Assembly (NCBI RefSeq): GCF_914767665.1
Contig: NC_059502.1
Location: 2,232,001-2,296,000, forward strand
Direction: 5' to 3'
Origin: Harmonia axyridis
Taxonomy: Eukaryota; Arthropoda; Insecta; Coleoptera; Coccinellidae
Length of the DNA: 64,000 bases
The translations under genes were made by a program, and so were the position numbers. Under the pieces are notes generated by a model, which was not told the origin of the DNA, ran no database searches, and was given only the letters and a program-made list of their open reading frames with translations. Of this stretch, positions 11,419 to 21,300 are shown one piece after another (the stretch's first letter is position 1; each line of letters starts with the position of its first letter).

Positions 11419-11910
11419 TAGGGTTGCCAGATGTCCGGTTTTCGACCGGACAGTCCGGTTTTTTTCATGTTTGTCCGTTCGAAAAAATCTGAGTAAACCG
11501 GACAGAAGATTGTCCGGTTTTTAAATTTCGCGCAATATCTGGCGCGACCGCGCAATATCTAGCGCAACCGCGTGACAACCAACAGTATTGTTTGTAGTTA
11601 CATAGATAGATATTGCGCATGTCAATGTTATGGGAAATCTATGGACTGACGAAAGAAATCGTCTCGACGTAAACACTGTAAAATATGAATTGTGTGTTTA
11701 TGTCAATATAAATGCTAGTTGCACGGAATTTAAGGATGCTATGTCAAGCAATAAATCTTTGTTGAAAGCAGTCTCGTCAAATGCTAAGTATATAAAGAAG
11801 TAGACTGTAAGCTTTTCGTAATTTTTTGTTATATTTTGTAATTTGTAATATGAACTAATAAAAAATAAAAATTTGTCCGGTTTTTTCCTCATATACATCT
11901 GGCAACCCTA
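11419..11910. mobile_element. Non-autonomous hAT element nested in A2
   Basis: The element is 492 bp with perfect 16-bp terminal repeats (TAGGGTTGCCAGATGT and its complement). It is flanked by an exact 8-bp duplication CACACAGC (11,411-11,418 and 11,911-11,918), which is the hAT signature. The duplicated bases lie in the rosa-like coding sequence for CHTAR, so the uninterrupted site is known from the other copies. Subterminal TGTCCGGTTTT motifs repeat in both orientations at 11,432-11,522. A C-terminal transposase scrap lies near the right end. It is younger than the rosa-like copy. Confidence 0.95.
11621..11803 (+). pseudogene. hAT transposase C-terminal tail
   Basis: The frame reads NLWTDERNRLDVNTVKYEL, then a CTEF segment and a tail ending SSNAKYIKK with a TAG at 11,801-11,803. 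The LWTDERNR block followed by VKxEL and a CxxF segment resembles the extreme C-terminus of hAT transposases of the zinc-finger (ZBED-like) type. Nothing upstream encodes the BED finger or catalytic core. It looks like the retained end of a parent element after internal deletion. Confidence 0.65.
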
Positions 11911-12331
11911 CACACAGCTCGTGCCAAAATCGATTTATTGAAAGACACGTTTGGTGACCGCCTAATTTCACGTTTTGGACCTGTGAATTGGCCTCCAAGA
12001 TCTTGTGATATAACACCGCTGACTACTTTCTGTGGGGCTATGTAAAGTCATTGGTCTATCCGGATAAGCCACAAACCCTTGACCATTTGGAAGACAACAT
12101 TCGCCTTGTTATTGCCGATATACGGCCACAAATGTTGGAAAAAGTCATCGAAAATTGGACGTCCAGATTGGACTACATCCGAGCCAGCCGTGGCGGTCAT
12201 ATGCCAGAAATCATATTTAAAATGTAATGCCATAAGATTATCTTGCGGATAAATAAAATCCATGTCAATCGAATAATCCATCGTTGTTTAATTGCAATTT
12301 AAAGTTCTATAGCTCTAAAAAAAAAACTCCC

Positions 12332-13281
12332 TTTATAATGGCCAGCTTGCGATTACCTAATTGTTATCTAGATATTGATGATGGTCTATATGTTAGATAG
12401 TTTATTGGGCTATTTCCATCATTTGTGTGGTTGAATGATCGATTAAGTACAGAAATGAAAAAACCTATTTTCTTCCACCAATAAAATGCTCCCCGTCAAA
12501 ATTACGATCAAACTAAACGAATGATCACTTCCAACATTTTATCTTCCTGATCTGGCTTCCATTGATTACTGGTTTTTGCAGGCCTCAAAAAAATGCTTCA
12601 GGTAAAGAAATTCGCCTCGAATTAAGAAGTGATTGCCAAGACAGCACAGATGAATCTTTCAACAGAACTCGATTCCAAAATAAAACGAACAGCGCAAACA
12701 AGCATACAAACCACCAAACGAAATACTCCTCGGCTATAATAAGTCCACAATTCACTCCTGTACCGTCCGTACTTGTTTTCGACCCGGACGAGAGCGAATT
12801 CATTACTCTCCCTTCATTAGTCCTGGAAAGCCAGCCATCTCCTCCCCGTTTCGAAAGAATAAAGTGAAAAATCCGGCATAAAGGGACCATTAACTCCCGA
12901 GTCGCAAAAAGTGTGGACCGAGCCTTAATTCTCGGCGATGAAATCGCGGAACGAATCTCAAGGAAGGACCGTGAATAATGTTGACATATTCTGACTCATT
13001 TGTTAGAGAGGAGTCCGAGAGAGAGCCGAGAAGAGGCGGAGAGTCTCGGCTCGCTTTTCACCGGGGAAAATTGAATTTCATTATTTCATTTCTACGGGTT
13101 CCCTCTCTGCCCCCGGAGAGAGAGCTGGGAATACTTGGAACGACTTCACTTGCAGGTGAGGACGGGAAAATGGGTTTTCGAAGAACAGGTTTCCGATGCA
13201 GTTTCGGGCTACGGAATTGGACGGGGTTCCGTACACAAAGGCAGAGGTTGGCGGGCTTGTGTGTTGCCAGCGATACGCGGT
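12332..13281. other. No recognised gene
   Basis: The region is GC-richer from about 12,750. Overlapping frames of about 100 codons occur on both strands at 12,562-12,890 and on the plus strand at 12,978-13,283. None resembles a known protein, and having frames on both strands argues for chance. Confidence 0.5.
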
Positions 13282-13765
13282 AATAGACTTGGGTTTGTCC
13301 TGGATGTGTGGAGTTTCGATTAGTTTAGAATCTGTTCGAACACCTACATTTTTCTTATAAACCTTTTTTCTTTTCTTCTTATTCTATTAGTATCACTTTC
13401 ACTTGAAGACTGCCAAAACCGTTGCTCGAAATCTTCTGACCTCACTTCTGAACTTTCCTCAGTTTTTTTTCAATATTAATAATAATAGACTTGGGTTTGT
13501 CCTGGATGTGTGGGTTTTCGATTAGTTTAGAATCTGTTCGAACACCTATATTTTTCTTATATTCCTTGTTTTCTTTTCTACTTATTCTATTAGTATCACT
13601 TTCACTTGAAGACTCCAAAAACCGTTGCTCGAAATCTTCTGACCTCACTTCTGAACCTTCCTCAGTTTTTTTCAATATTAATAATAATAGACTTGGGTTT
13701 GTCCTGTATATTTGGGATCTCAATTAGTTTCGAATCTGTTCGAACACAAGTATTTTTCTTATATT
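13282..13765. repeat. Tandem repeat, about 200-bp unit, about 2.4 copies
   Basis: The motif AATAGACTTGGGTTTGTCCT recurs at 13,282, 13,484 and, slightly changed, 13,683, giving periods of about 202 and 199. The whole unit repeats, including GAAATCTTCTGACCTCAC. Units are very similar, which suggests recent duplication. On the minus strand much of it is open and encodes a Ser/Glu/Arg-rich peptide with SEVRSEDFEQRF repeated, but I see no gene context. The third copy stops where a LINE 3' scrap begins. Confidence 0.85.
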
Positions 13766-13769
13766 CAAT

Positions 13770-13885
13770 TGCTCCTAAGGATGTCGTCGGTTTTGTTGAC
13801 CGTATCGACGGCCTCCCTGGGTTTGTATGAATAGAAAGGGGTTAAGAACAAAAGATTAAATTGATCGAAGTTCCTGGAAGGCTAA
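13770..13885 (+). mobile_element. LINE 3'-end scrap (I-like)
   Basis: The codons PKDVVGFVDRIDGLPGFV and a stop (about 13,828) match the last residues of the I-like LINE at 17.75-18.38 kb (PREVVNFISVVDDLPGFL). The untranslated bases after the stop (ACAAAAGAT, then GAAGTTCCTGGAAGGCT) match that element too. Only the extreme end is present. Confidence 0.75.
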
Positions 13886-14097
13886 CAGTTTAAATCTAAC
13901 GTTTATACAAAGGAGTCAATCCAAAATTCTGAAGATGTTAGCAAACGCACTTCGGAATGTTGAGAATAAAACACTACCTAAATGTTCCTCATGTAAAAGG
14001 AGGTGTCCATGACAGAAATAATACACATCACATAGAAGTAGATAGTCATACAAACGCCCTAATCAAACCACTGATTGAACCCAAGCGAACAGGAGAC

Positions 14098-14880
14098 TGA
14101 AACGAAATTGTCCATCAAATCTGAAAGATTCCTGAGGACTTGTCACTGGAGAAGACCACAACGTTACTCGAGAGTTTCTAGCTCTGAACCAGCAAAAAAG
14201 CCCATAGAATATAAAAATTGTGCTCCTCTATTTCCTTTTTTCATCTTCCAAATGGCCACAATTCTGACTGCTTGTAATGACTTCACAAAAAGGAAAAAAA
14301 CCCTCCATGGATTAACCTACTGTAAGTGGAATTCCAGTATATCTCAAAAAATTTGATCTCTTTCCGGAAATGTCCAGGGAAACTGAAAGATTTCTAAGGA
14401 CTTGTCACTGTACAAGATCTCAAAACGTTACTTGAGAGTTTCTAGCTTTGAACCAGCCAAAAAGCTCATAGAATATATATAGAAATTCTGCTTCTTCTTC
14501 TCTTTCCAGTGTCCAAATAGGTACAATTCTGATAGCTTATGAATTTCCAAAAAAAAAAGCTTCCCATCAATTGAACAACTCTAAGTGGAATTCCAGTCCA
14601 TCCGAAAACATTTTATCTCTTTCCGGAAATTGTCCAGCGAATCTGAAAGACTTGTCACTGGAGAAGACCTCCCAACGTTACTTGAGCGCTTCTAGCTCTG
14701 AACCAGAAGAAAAGCCCATAGAATATATGAAAATTCTACTTCTTCTTCTTATTATTTTTCCAGCATCCAAACAGGTACAATTCTGATTGCTTCTCAAATA
14801 AAAAAAAAATCCTTCCATCGATTAACCAACCGTAAGTGGAATTCCAGTCCATCTGAAAACATTTTATCTCTTCCCGGAAA
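14098..14880. repeat. Tandem repeat, about 250-260-bp unit, three copies
   Basis: CTTGTCACTG recurs at 14,139, 14,401 and 14,651. TAAGTGGAATTCCAGT recurs at 14,322, 14,582 and 14,833. Other shared blocks are GAGTTTCTAGCTCTGAACCA and CATAGAATATA. The units are diverged by substitutions and small indels. Frames at 14,075-14,356 and 14,571-14,786 are parts of the repeat and have no recognisable product. Confidence 0.85.
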
Positions 14881-15278
14881 GACCAAACTTAATCCATCAT
14901 CTCCCGTAGGAGGCCCGTAGATTAAATTCTGCCTGGTCCCGAGGCCGATTCAATCCATGTGGCATATAAATGAAAACAAACTCCGTCGGACCCTGAACTT
15001 ATTCCGGAACACGCGTGAGACGCTTAAAGTGAGCTTTTTATAAAGGAAAAGTCGCTGTCGGGGGGCCCAGCACGAGATCCCCTCAACAGAAAGTCCTACA
15101 GATAACCCGACGGCCCGGAATAATAATTCCAGGAAGGGAAGAAGTTCGGGATCGTGTTGGGAAGGGTGGGATAACTTTTCTCTGTTAGTTCTACGGGAAA
15201 AACAACTCTAATTTCTTGTTGCGTATTTCGTCTGAGTTGTTCGGGGATATGTTGGATGTTGTTCTGGAGAACCATATC
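14881..15278. other. No recognised feature
   Basis: This is a GC-moderate stretch between a tandem array and the mariner at 15,279. I see no coding or repeat signal. Confidence 0.5.
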
Positions 15279-16562
15279 AGGTGTGTGAATAAGTCTTTCC
15301 CGTTTTTTGTAAGAGATGGCGCCACCAATACTGTGCGAGTATTTAATGGTTACATATGTCATAATCAAAGCTTATTCATCTGTCAACAATTCCACACTAA
15401 CACATTAGTTGAAATTTTTTCGCATCATAAATTTTTGAAATCGTGAAAATGTCGAAATTTGAGCCGAGTCGACGTCATTTGCGGGAAGTTTCACTTTATT
15501 GGTTCAATTTGAAGAAATCTGCTGCCGAGGCGCATCGGTTGCTTCAGGAAGCTTATGGAGAAGGTTGTGTCGATGATTAAAGTGTTCGCGGATGGTTTCG
15601 ACGCTTCAAAAGTGGCGATTTCGACGTAGAAGACAAGGAGCGTTCCAGGCGGCCGCAAATCTTTGAAGATCAAGAATTGGCGACTTTGCTTGATGAAGAT
15701 TCGTGTCAAACGCAAGAAGAACTTGCTGAAGCATTGGGAGTTGACCGAACAACCATTTCCAAGCGTTTGAAAGCCATGGGAATGATCCAAACGCAAGGAA
15801 ATTGGGTGCCGTACGAACTGAAGCTGAGAGACGTCGAACGGCGTTTTTTCACTTGCGAACAGCTGCTTCAGCGACATAAAAGAAAGGGTTTTCTGCATCG
15901 TATCGTGACTGGCGATGAAAAGTGGATCCGTTACGATAATCAGAAGCGAAGAAAATCATGGGGACTACCCGGCCATGCATCATCATCGACGGCCAAGCCA
16001 AATAGTCATGGCGCCAAGCTCATGCTCTGTATACGGTGGGACCAGCTAGGTGTGGTTTACTATGAGCTTCTGAAACCGAATGAAAGGATCACAGGCGAGG
16101 TCTATCGACTTCAATTGATGCGTTTGAGCCGCGCACTGCGAGAAAAACGGCCACAATACTCCGACAGGCACGACAAAGTTATTTTGCAACATGACAATGC
16201 TCGCCCACATGTTGCACAGCCGGTGAAAACATACTTAGAAACGCTCAAATGGGAAGTCCTACCCCACCCGCCGTATAGTCCAGACATTGCTCCGTCTGAT
16301 TACCATCTCTTCAGATCGATGACGCATGGCCTGGCTGACCAGCACTTCCATTCCTACGAGGAAGCCAAAAAATGGGTGGATGACTGGATAGAGGCCAAAC
16401 CGGTCGATTTTTTTCGCAACGGGATTCGTATGTTGCCAGAAAGATGGGGAAAAGTTGTAGCTAGCGATGGCCAATACTTTCAATAATTCATTTGTAACCA
16501 TTTTTTCACAATAAAGGCTCAAAATTTGAAAAAAAAAACGGGAAAGACTTATTCACACACCT
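15279..16562 (+). mobile_element. Near-complete mariner element (copy B)
   Basis: The element is 1,284 bp, the usual length for mariner. The ends AGGTGTGTGAATAAGTCTTT and its complement form terminal repeats of about 30 bp that extend through CCCGTTTTTT. A TA follows the right end; the left flank reads TATC, so the left TA duplication has changed or the end is shifted. The single gene inside fills most of the element. It is the only copy in the window with both ends and all catalytic blocks. An LINE fragment directly follows its right end. Confidence 0.95.
15449..16486 (+). pseudogene. mariner transposase, one premature stop
   Basis: From the ATG at 15,449 the frame runs without a frameshift to the stop at 16,484-16,486, which is 345 codons, the normal mariner length. 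One in-frame TAA at 15,578-15,580 (codon 44) breaks it, so the longest open part starts at 15,677. Visible parts are the N-terminal helix-turn-helix region (RGWFRRFKSGDFDVEDKERS), a second one (TQEELAEALGVDRTTISKRL), the WVPYEL linker, and the catalytic blocks TGDEKW, LQHDNARPH and YSPDIAPSDYH. The second and third aspartates are 34 residues apart (DD34D). Together with the C-terminal LPERWGKVVASDGQYF, this points to the mauritiana/cecropia side of the family. Without readthrough it would lack the first DNA-binding helix-turn-helix. Confidence 0.95.
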
Positions 16563-16574
16563 TATACAAGTTGT

Positions 16575-17371
16575 CTATTTTGCGTGGGTTTTAACTCGAA
16601 TTTCAAGGTCTACTTGGAAAATTTGCAATTGAAATTGAATTCGAGGAATGAACTCCTTAAAAAATTAGCTGGTTCTTCATGGAGTGTTGATGACAGCACT
16701 CTTCGTACGGCAACTTTGGCCTTGGTTTTATCTGCTGCTGAATACTGTTGTTCTGTTCGGTTCAATAGTGCTCATGTTTATGAAATTGATGCACAGCTTG
16801 ACGTTCCTATGAAAATTATCAGTTAATCTATTAGATCTACACCTTTACATTGGTTACCAGTGCTATCACATATACTTCCGCCTCATATTCGTCGACAGCT
16901 CTCAGTCAAGAAACCTTGGGAAAAATTCCATTTCTACCCGAACTTATCTCCAATTGTATCTTACTTTCCAGATACTAGAACTGCCAGATTAAAGTCAAGC
17001 AAACCTTTAAGAATTGATACTTTCCTTCAATCTAAAGAAAGTGACAGGGAAATTTGGCGTTCGAAATGGAGTTCTTTTAATGTCTTCAAAGGAAGTCTAA
17101 TCGTTGATCCTTCAGAGAAAGTTCTAGGTGCAAACTTCCTAGGAAAATTTGGAGTGTTTTGAATCGACTCAGGACTGGTCATGCTCGTTGCAATAGTATG
17201 ATCTTCAAATGGCATTCCATTGAAAGCCCACTATGTGAGTTTGGTGTAGAAGTAACCATTAACCACTTGGTGAATACTTGTCCAATTTATAAATTTCATG
17301 GTGGTTTCCAATCTTTCGATTCAGTTTCAGATTCTATTTTAGAATGGGTCGCTAACTTCAAATTAATATAA
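16575..17371 (+). pseudogene. Non-LTR retrotransposon reverse transcriptase, C-terminal region
   Basis: The plus strand encodes, with one stop (about 16,826) and one frameshift (about 17,155), the region after the RT core. Blocks are NSRNELLKKLAGSSWSVD, then TLRTATLALVLSAAEYCCSV, STPLHWLPVL, LNRLRTGHARCNSMIFKW, and a cysteine-bearing CEFG to TCPIYKFHGG segment. It ends SILEWVANFKLI with a TAA at 17,369-17,371. This order is widespread in animal LINE proteins, but I cannot assign the clade. The 264-bp insert at 5.1 kb has a related ending. The 5' side is cut at the mariner right end. Confidence 0.8.
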
Positions 17372-17392
17372 TACAAACTAACATTTATTGCT

Positions 17393-17450
17393 ATTTTATG
17401 ATTTTTTTCTTTTTCATTTTCATTTTATGATTTTTTTCTTTTTCATTTTC
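17393..17450. repeat. Exact 29-bp tandem duplication, pyrimidine-rich
   Basis: The 29 bases starting ATTTTATGATTTTTTTCTTT occur twice in a row (17,393-17,421 and 17,422-17,450). They end directly before an AG that could be a splice acceptor at 17,451-17,452. Confidence 0.9.
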
Positions 17451-17452
17451 AG

Positions 17453-17602
17453 ATTTAATTACTAAGTCATCAACCGTTGGTGAAGAGAAAGGATGGAGAA
17501 GATTTCATTTGGATGAAGAGGAAGCTCTTCAATATGTCAGCTTATTCTGTGAACAGATACACAAACCAGTCACTGCATCTATACGGGGAGACAGAGTTTT
17601 TG
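17453..17602 (+). CDS. Candidate host exon, unknown product
   Basis: A long pyrimidine tract and AG precede an open 150-base segment ending at G|GTGAGG, a good splice donor. Read in the open frame it gives a charged, protein-like stretch: GEEKGWRRFHLDEEEALQYV, then SLFCEQIHKPVTASIRGDRV. The 150-base length is phase-symmetric, as exons often are. It does not look like transposon coding and I do not recognise the family. It lies between two LINE fragments, so it could be an exon of a host gene whose introns have been invaded, or a displaced gene piece. No neighbouring exon was found. Confidence 0.35.
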
Positions 17603-17749
17603 GTGAGGTTTTTATCTTTGCTCTTTTACCATATGCTAAACTGTATGATGCTTCGTTTAAATTTCCTCTGCTAATACTGAAATTACATCTACACATGATG
17701 TATTTTCTGAAGTTGATAATTTTTTGTATTGATCTATCTCAAAAGAATA

Positions 17750-18280
17750 CTATGGGTACCAGGGCACTGTGGTGTTGAAGGAAATGAGAGAGCGGACGAG
17801 CTTGCAAAAAGTGCATCTAGGCTAAGACCTGCTGGACCTGAGCCTTTCTGTGGGATAGGAAAAGACCAATACAAAGCTACGGTCCAGCTATGGGAGTTGA
17901 ACAGTAGGACAATCCACTGGACTAACACTCCTAGACTTGCTCAGGCAAAGAAATTCGTGAAGATTTCACCTACTTACACCAGAAAACTCCTGAAGCTGTC
18001 ACGAGCGGAGCTTCGGGTGATGGTGGGACTGCTGACGGGGCACTGTCGGTACAAACATCATTTGTACCGTATGGGTAAGTCAGCAGACGAGATTTGCAGG
18101 CTCTGTGGATCGGAGGTAGAAACTTCTGAACACTTGATATGCAAGTGTCCAGAGCTGGCTGGCCTAAGAACCATTCACATGGGCAAGCCGGTCCTGGATA
18201 CCAGAGAGGTAATGGCCAAGGCCCCTAGGGAGGTTGTCAATTTTATTAGCGTCGTTGACGACCTCCCTGGGTTTCTATGA
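17750..18280 (+). pseudogene. I-like LINE ORF2, RNase H end and Cys-His C-terminus
   Basis: The frame is open from the truncation point to the TGA at 18,278-18,280. It begins LWVPGHCGVEGNERADELAK, the last RNase H motif (the WVPGHxGxxGNExAD block that carries the final catalytic residues). About 100 residues follow, including VGLLTGHCRYKHHLYRMG, then a Cys-Cys-His-Cys knuckle: CRLCGSEVETSEHLICKCPE. It ends DDLPGFL. Endonuclease, reverse transcriptase and most of RNase H are missing. An ATG at 17,729 lies upstream, in flanking DNA, so it is not the real start. Confidence 0.9.
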
Positions 18281-18381
18281 ATGAGTAGGGTAGTGAACAA
18301 AAGATCTGCATGGTCGCAGTTCCCGGAAGGCTCACCGAAGCAAAACGACCCCAGTTCAAATAATAATAATAATAATAATAA
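17750..18381 (+). mobile_element. 5'-truncated I-like LINE with target duplications
   Basis: An exact 13-bp repeat TCTCAAAAGAATA flanks the element (17,737-17,749 and 18,382-18,394). The right end is a run of TAA/AAT triplets, as in I-clade LINEs. It begins within the RNase H domain, so it was truncated on insertion. The single open frame and the clean duplications make it one of the younger insertions in the window. Confidence 0.92.
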
Positions 18382-18394
18382 TCTCAAAAGAATA

Positions 18395-21300
18395 TCCAGA
18401 TTATTTCATTTTCTCTTTTGAATATTTCAATTGAAAAGGAATCAAAGAATATTCGCCAGAAATGTTATTTATTTCCTAAAGAATAGCTCCTGAAAGCAGA
18501 AGTTCTCTTCGTTTTACTCTTTAGTTACATAAAAGTTCGAATTGCAAGGTGAGCTAAAACACAAACACCAGAAACAAGACTATCAGTTAGTATGTTAGCT
18601 GGATATCAACGTCGCAAGAAAGCAGATGACAGAATTGATAGGACTCCTTCATATTACAAAAGGAAAAAGAAAAGGACTGCCATAAAAATGTCCATTTCCC
18701 ACTAAATAAACATTGAAAATTCAAATTCTCTACGTTTCTTCTCCAGGAAATTACCAGTTTTTTGTCTGCAAAGACCGCACTCCCGAATACTGAATTTGTG
18801 ACGAACCGATGAGAGCTCAAGCGCACAAAAACAACCCAATACCCCACGGGGCTTTTTCTGGAAGCACAAAGACCCATTCTGTGAAATCTCATTCATCCAA
18901 ATTCCCCAACTCGGTTGACATCGTTACTCATTCAGCCTGTTTCGGCTGATCCGACATCCTTTGAATATAATTACAAGGGTACACATTTCTGGCATGTATT
19001 ACTTTGTACTGGGAGGCAATTATGTACATTTTGACGACAATATTAAACACATATCCAGAGAGTCGAGTTAACACTTCAATCTGAATGGAGTCGAGTGGAA
19101 TTGTTGGAAGGATAATGGAGACAGATGAATCCGTTGTCGAGGAATGCATACACGACCTTTCGAAATAGCAGGACTAGATTGGCTTTCAGATCGTTGACAT
19201 GCTCCTACTTCGATCGATCCATTATAAATTCCTCTGAAGAAGTTCGAATATCCTTTTGATGGTCAACCGTACATTCATTTCGATACAGATTATTTTTCTT
19301 TCAGTGCCTCTTTTGGTGAAGATTGTTGACAACCTTGGTCAATGAGACATCTTTTTCGGCGATGTGAACTAACTTTTGGACATTCAACCCTCTCCAGTGT
19401 CTAATATTTTTCATCCAGTGCTGTCTCCTTCCAGGACCTCATTTTTCCTCTATTTTGCTCTTCATGATCAACAGGAGCAATAATTGATGATGTAGAACGG
19501 AAGGTAATTCATACAAAAATTATCATCTTGCAGGTGAAAGCCCTAGATGTATATATTTGTGCTGAAGAGTGTCTTTATAGCAACCTCTAAAGCACATATA
19601 CATTACTCTGGACAGTCAGATCACCTGTGGTACTAGTAATTTTATATCATGAGATTTCTGCTGACCTGGAAATGCTGCAGTGACAAAGAACATGTGGCTA
19701 GAGGTGAAAAAGTCTCTTCTACACCTAACACATAATGAATATGAACCTGTCTGTTGTTTTCTTGAAGAGTACTACAGGTATATTGGATTCTTTGAATCCA
19801 TCAATAATTGAATACGAACCTTAAAAGCCCACTTTAGAGCAAGTCAGTTTTACATCATTAGAAAGTGATAACCAAGGCTTTCAAATGAACAATTTAGTAT
19901 ATAGGGTAGGTACAGAGTAGAGGACCACACTGGTCGAAGTTTTGGAAGCCTTTTTGTAGTCAAAAGGTTCTTATCTGAAGTAAAATATTTTTAAAATCTT
20001 TCGGAGACAATGAGCTCGCTTACAACTATTGGATAAAAATCACTCTCCATTTAAACATTCGTATTCAGTTAATGGGAAATCTGATGAAAGTTGATGTTGG
20101 TCTCTACATAAACTGTAGTCTTATGTAATAAATTGTTCATTCATATGAATAAGTCACTGCTTCTCCAGGTTGAGAAATGAACGCACATATTCTTTGAAAT
20201 AACTCCTTCCTAGTTCTATCTGAAATACCTACTTTCACTTCGACCTGTCACAAACACAACAAAATATCTGGACATATTTTCGATCCAAGAACACAAAATA
20301 TCCTGCAAACATTATGATAACCCCCTAGAAAGTCTTCCCTATAATTTAAATTTGAATATCTCCATTTATGATAGCCTTTGCATCACTGAATTATATCAGA
20401 ATATTAAATCATCTCATTTCTCAAATGATTCAAAAAACTAGTTATGCTGATTGGTAATGATCACAACAATTTGAAAAAAGCTGAGAGTTGATTGCTTCCA
20501 GAATCCATAATTCTGGTTTTCAACTGTAGAATAATATTCATGATTCCAATGGTGTTTGGATAACGACCCCACCGTGTATGGACCCCTTAGACGAAATGTC
20601 ACACATTAGGATTTAGACTTCTGAAGGCCAGAATTAATGTCTGGCATCCTACGAGCTAGGAGTTTCCACGCCAGGAACTTTCCAGTTGCGTTGAAATCTG
20701 TGTCTTTGAGTTCCCAGTTTTGAACTCTATCAAAGTTGATAATGGCGTAGCTATAAATGTCCTGATATAACATTTATGTTCTCGGTTATACATATGTAGA
20801 AGAACGGGGAAAGTTCTCTTCGTTTCCTCGGTGCTTTTCTTCTTGTTTGACAATTTGTGAGTCATGGTTGAAGGGATCTGTAAACTTCAGCTGGAATTGA
20901 AATTTATTGTTTATTCATTTAATTGATAGAGGGTTATGCATTTAGACTATTGATGGATATTTTATTTTGCTGCACCATCTTGCTAGAACCATATTTCTTC
21001 GTTCTTTCCTCTTATTCCTTCAAATATTCAAGTTTGGGTTTTGACAGAGATTTGGTAATTTGTGAAAAAGGTGGCCAGATATTCAAATTACTGATGAGCG
21101 TCCTTAAATTCTTCAATTTTCACCGTGCTCGAAAGAGTAACCCCCTCCTGGTTGGCTGAAAAAATTCTCTACACGAATACTCCAAATAGTAAAGTATCAG
21201 AGGAGATAGTCATCTGTTTGGATAACTGATTCCCTGCCAGTAACCTAGCTGCAATTCGAAATCTCCCAGTCTCCATTCCTTTCTGTCTGCTATCGAAACA

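Larger units (their letters stand above)
10894..12331 (+). mobile_element. rosa-like (DD41D) element, copy A2, with nested hAT
   Basis: The left terminal repeat GGGTGTTTTTTTTCGAGG follows CTATA. The right one ends in ACTCCC at 12,331 with a decayed A-run. Transposase coding starts at 11,004 (MNRLTPEQRLQIVEF). It shares with A1, A3 and A4 a deletion junction at about 11,101-11,113, where RPFY is followed out of frame by LFSDEAHFWLNGYVNKQ. At 11,419-11,910 a hAT element interrupts the second catalytic block. After it the coding resumes with the block around PVNWPPRSC. It is the best-preserved N-terminal half of the family here, but it cannot work. Confidence 0.92.

Noticed and set aside
12562..13323. 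Overlapping frames of about 100 codons on both strands
   Set aside because: The region is GC-richer, so stop codons are rarer. No domain or splice context is visible and the frames overlap on both strands.
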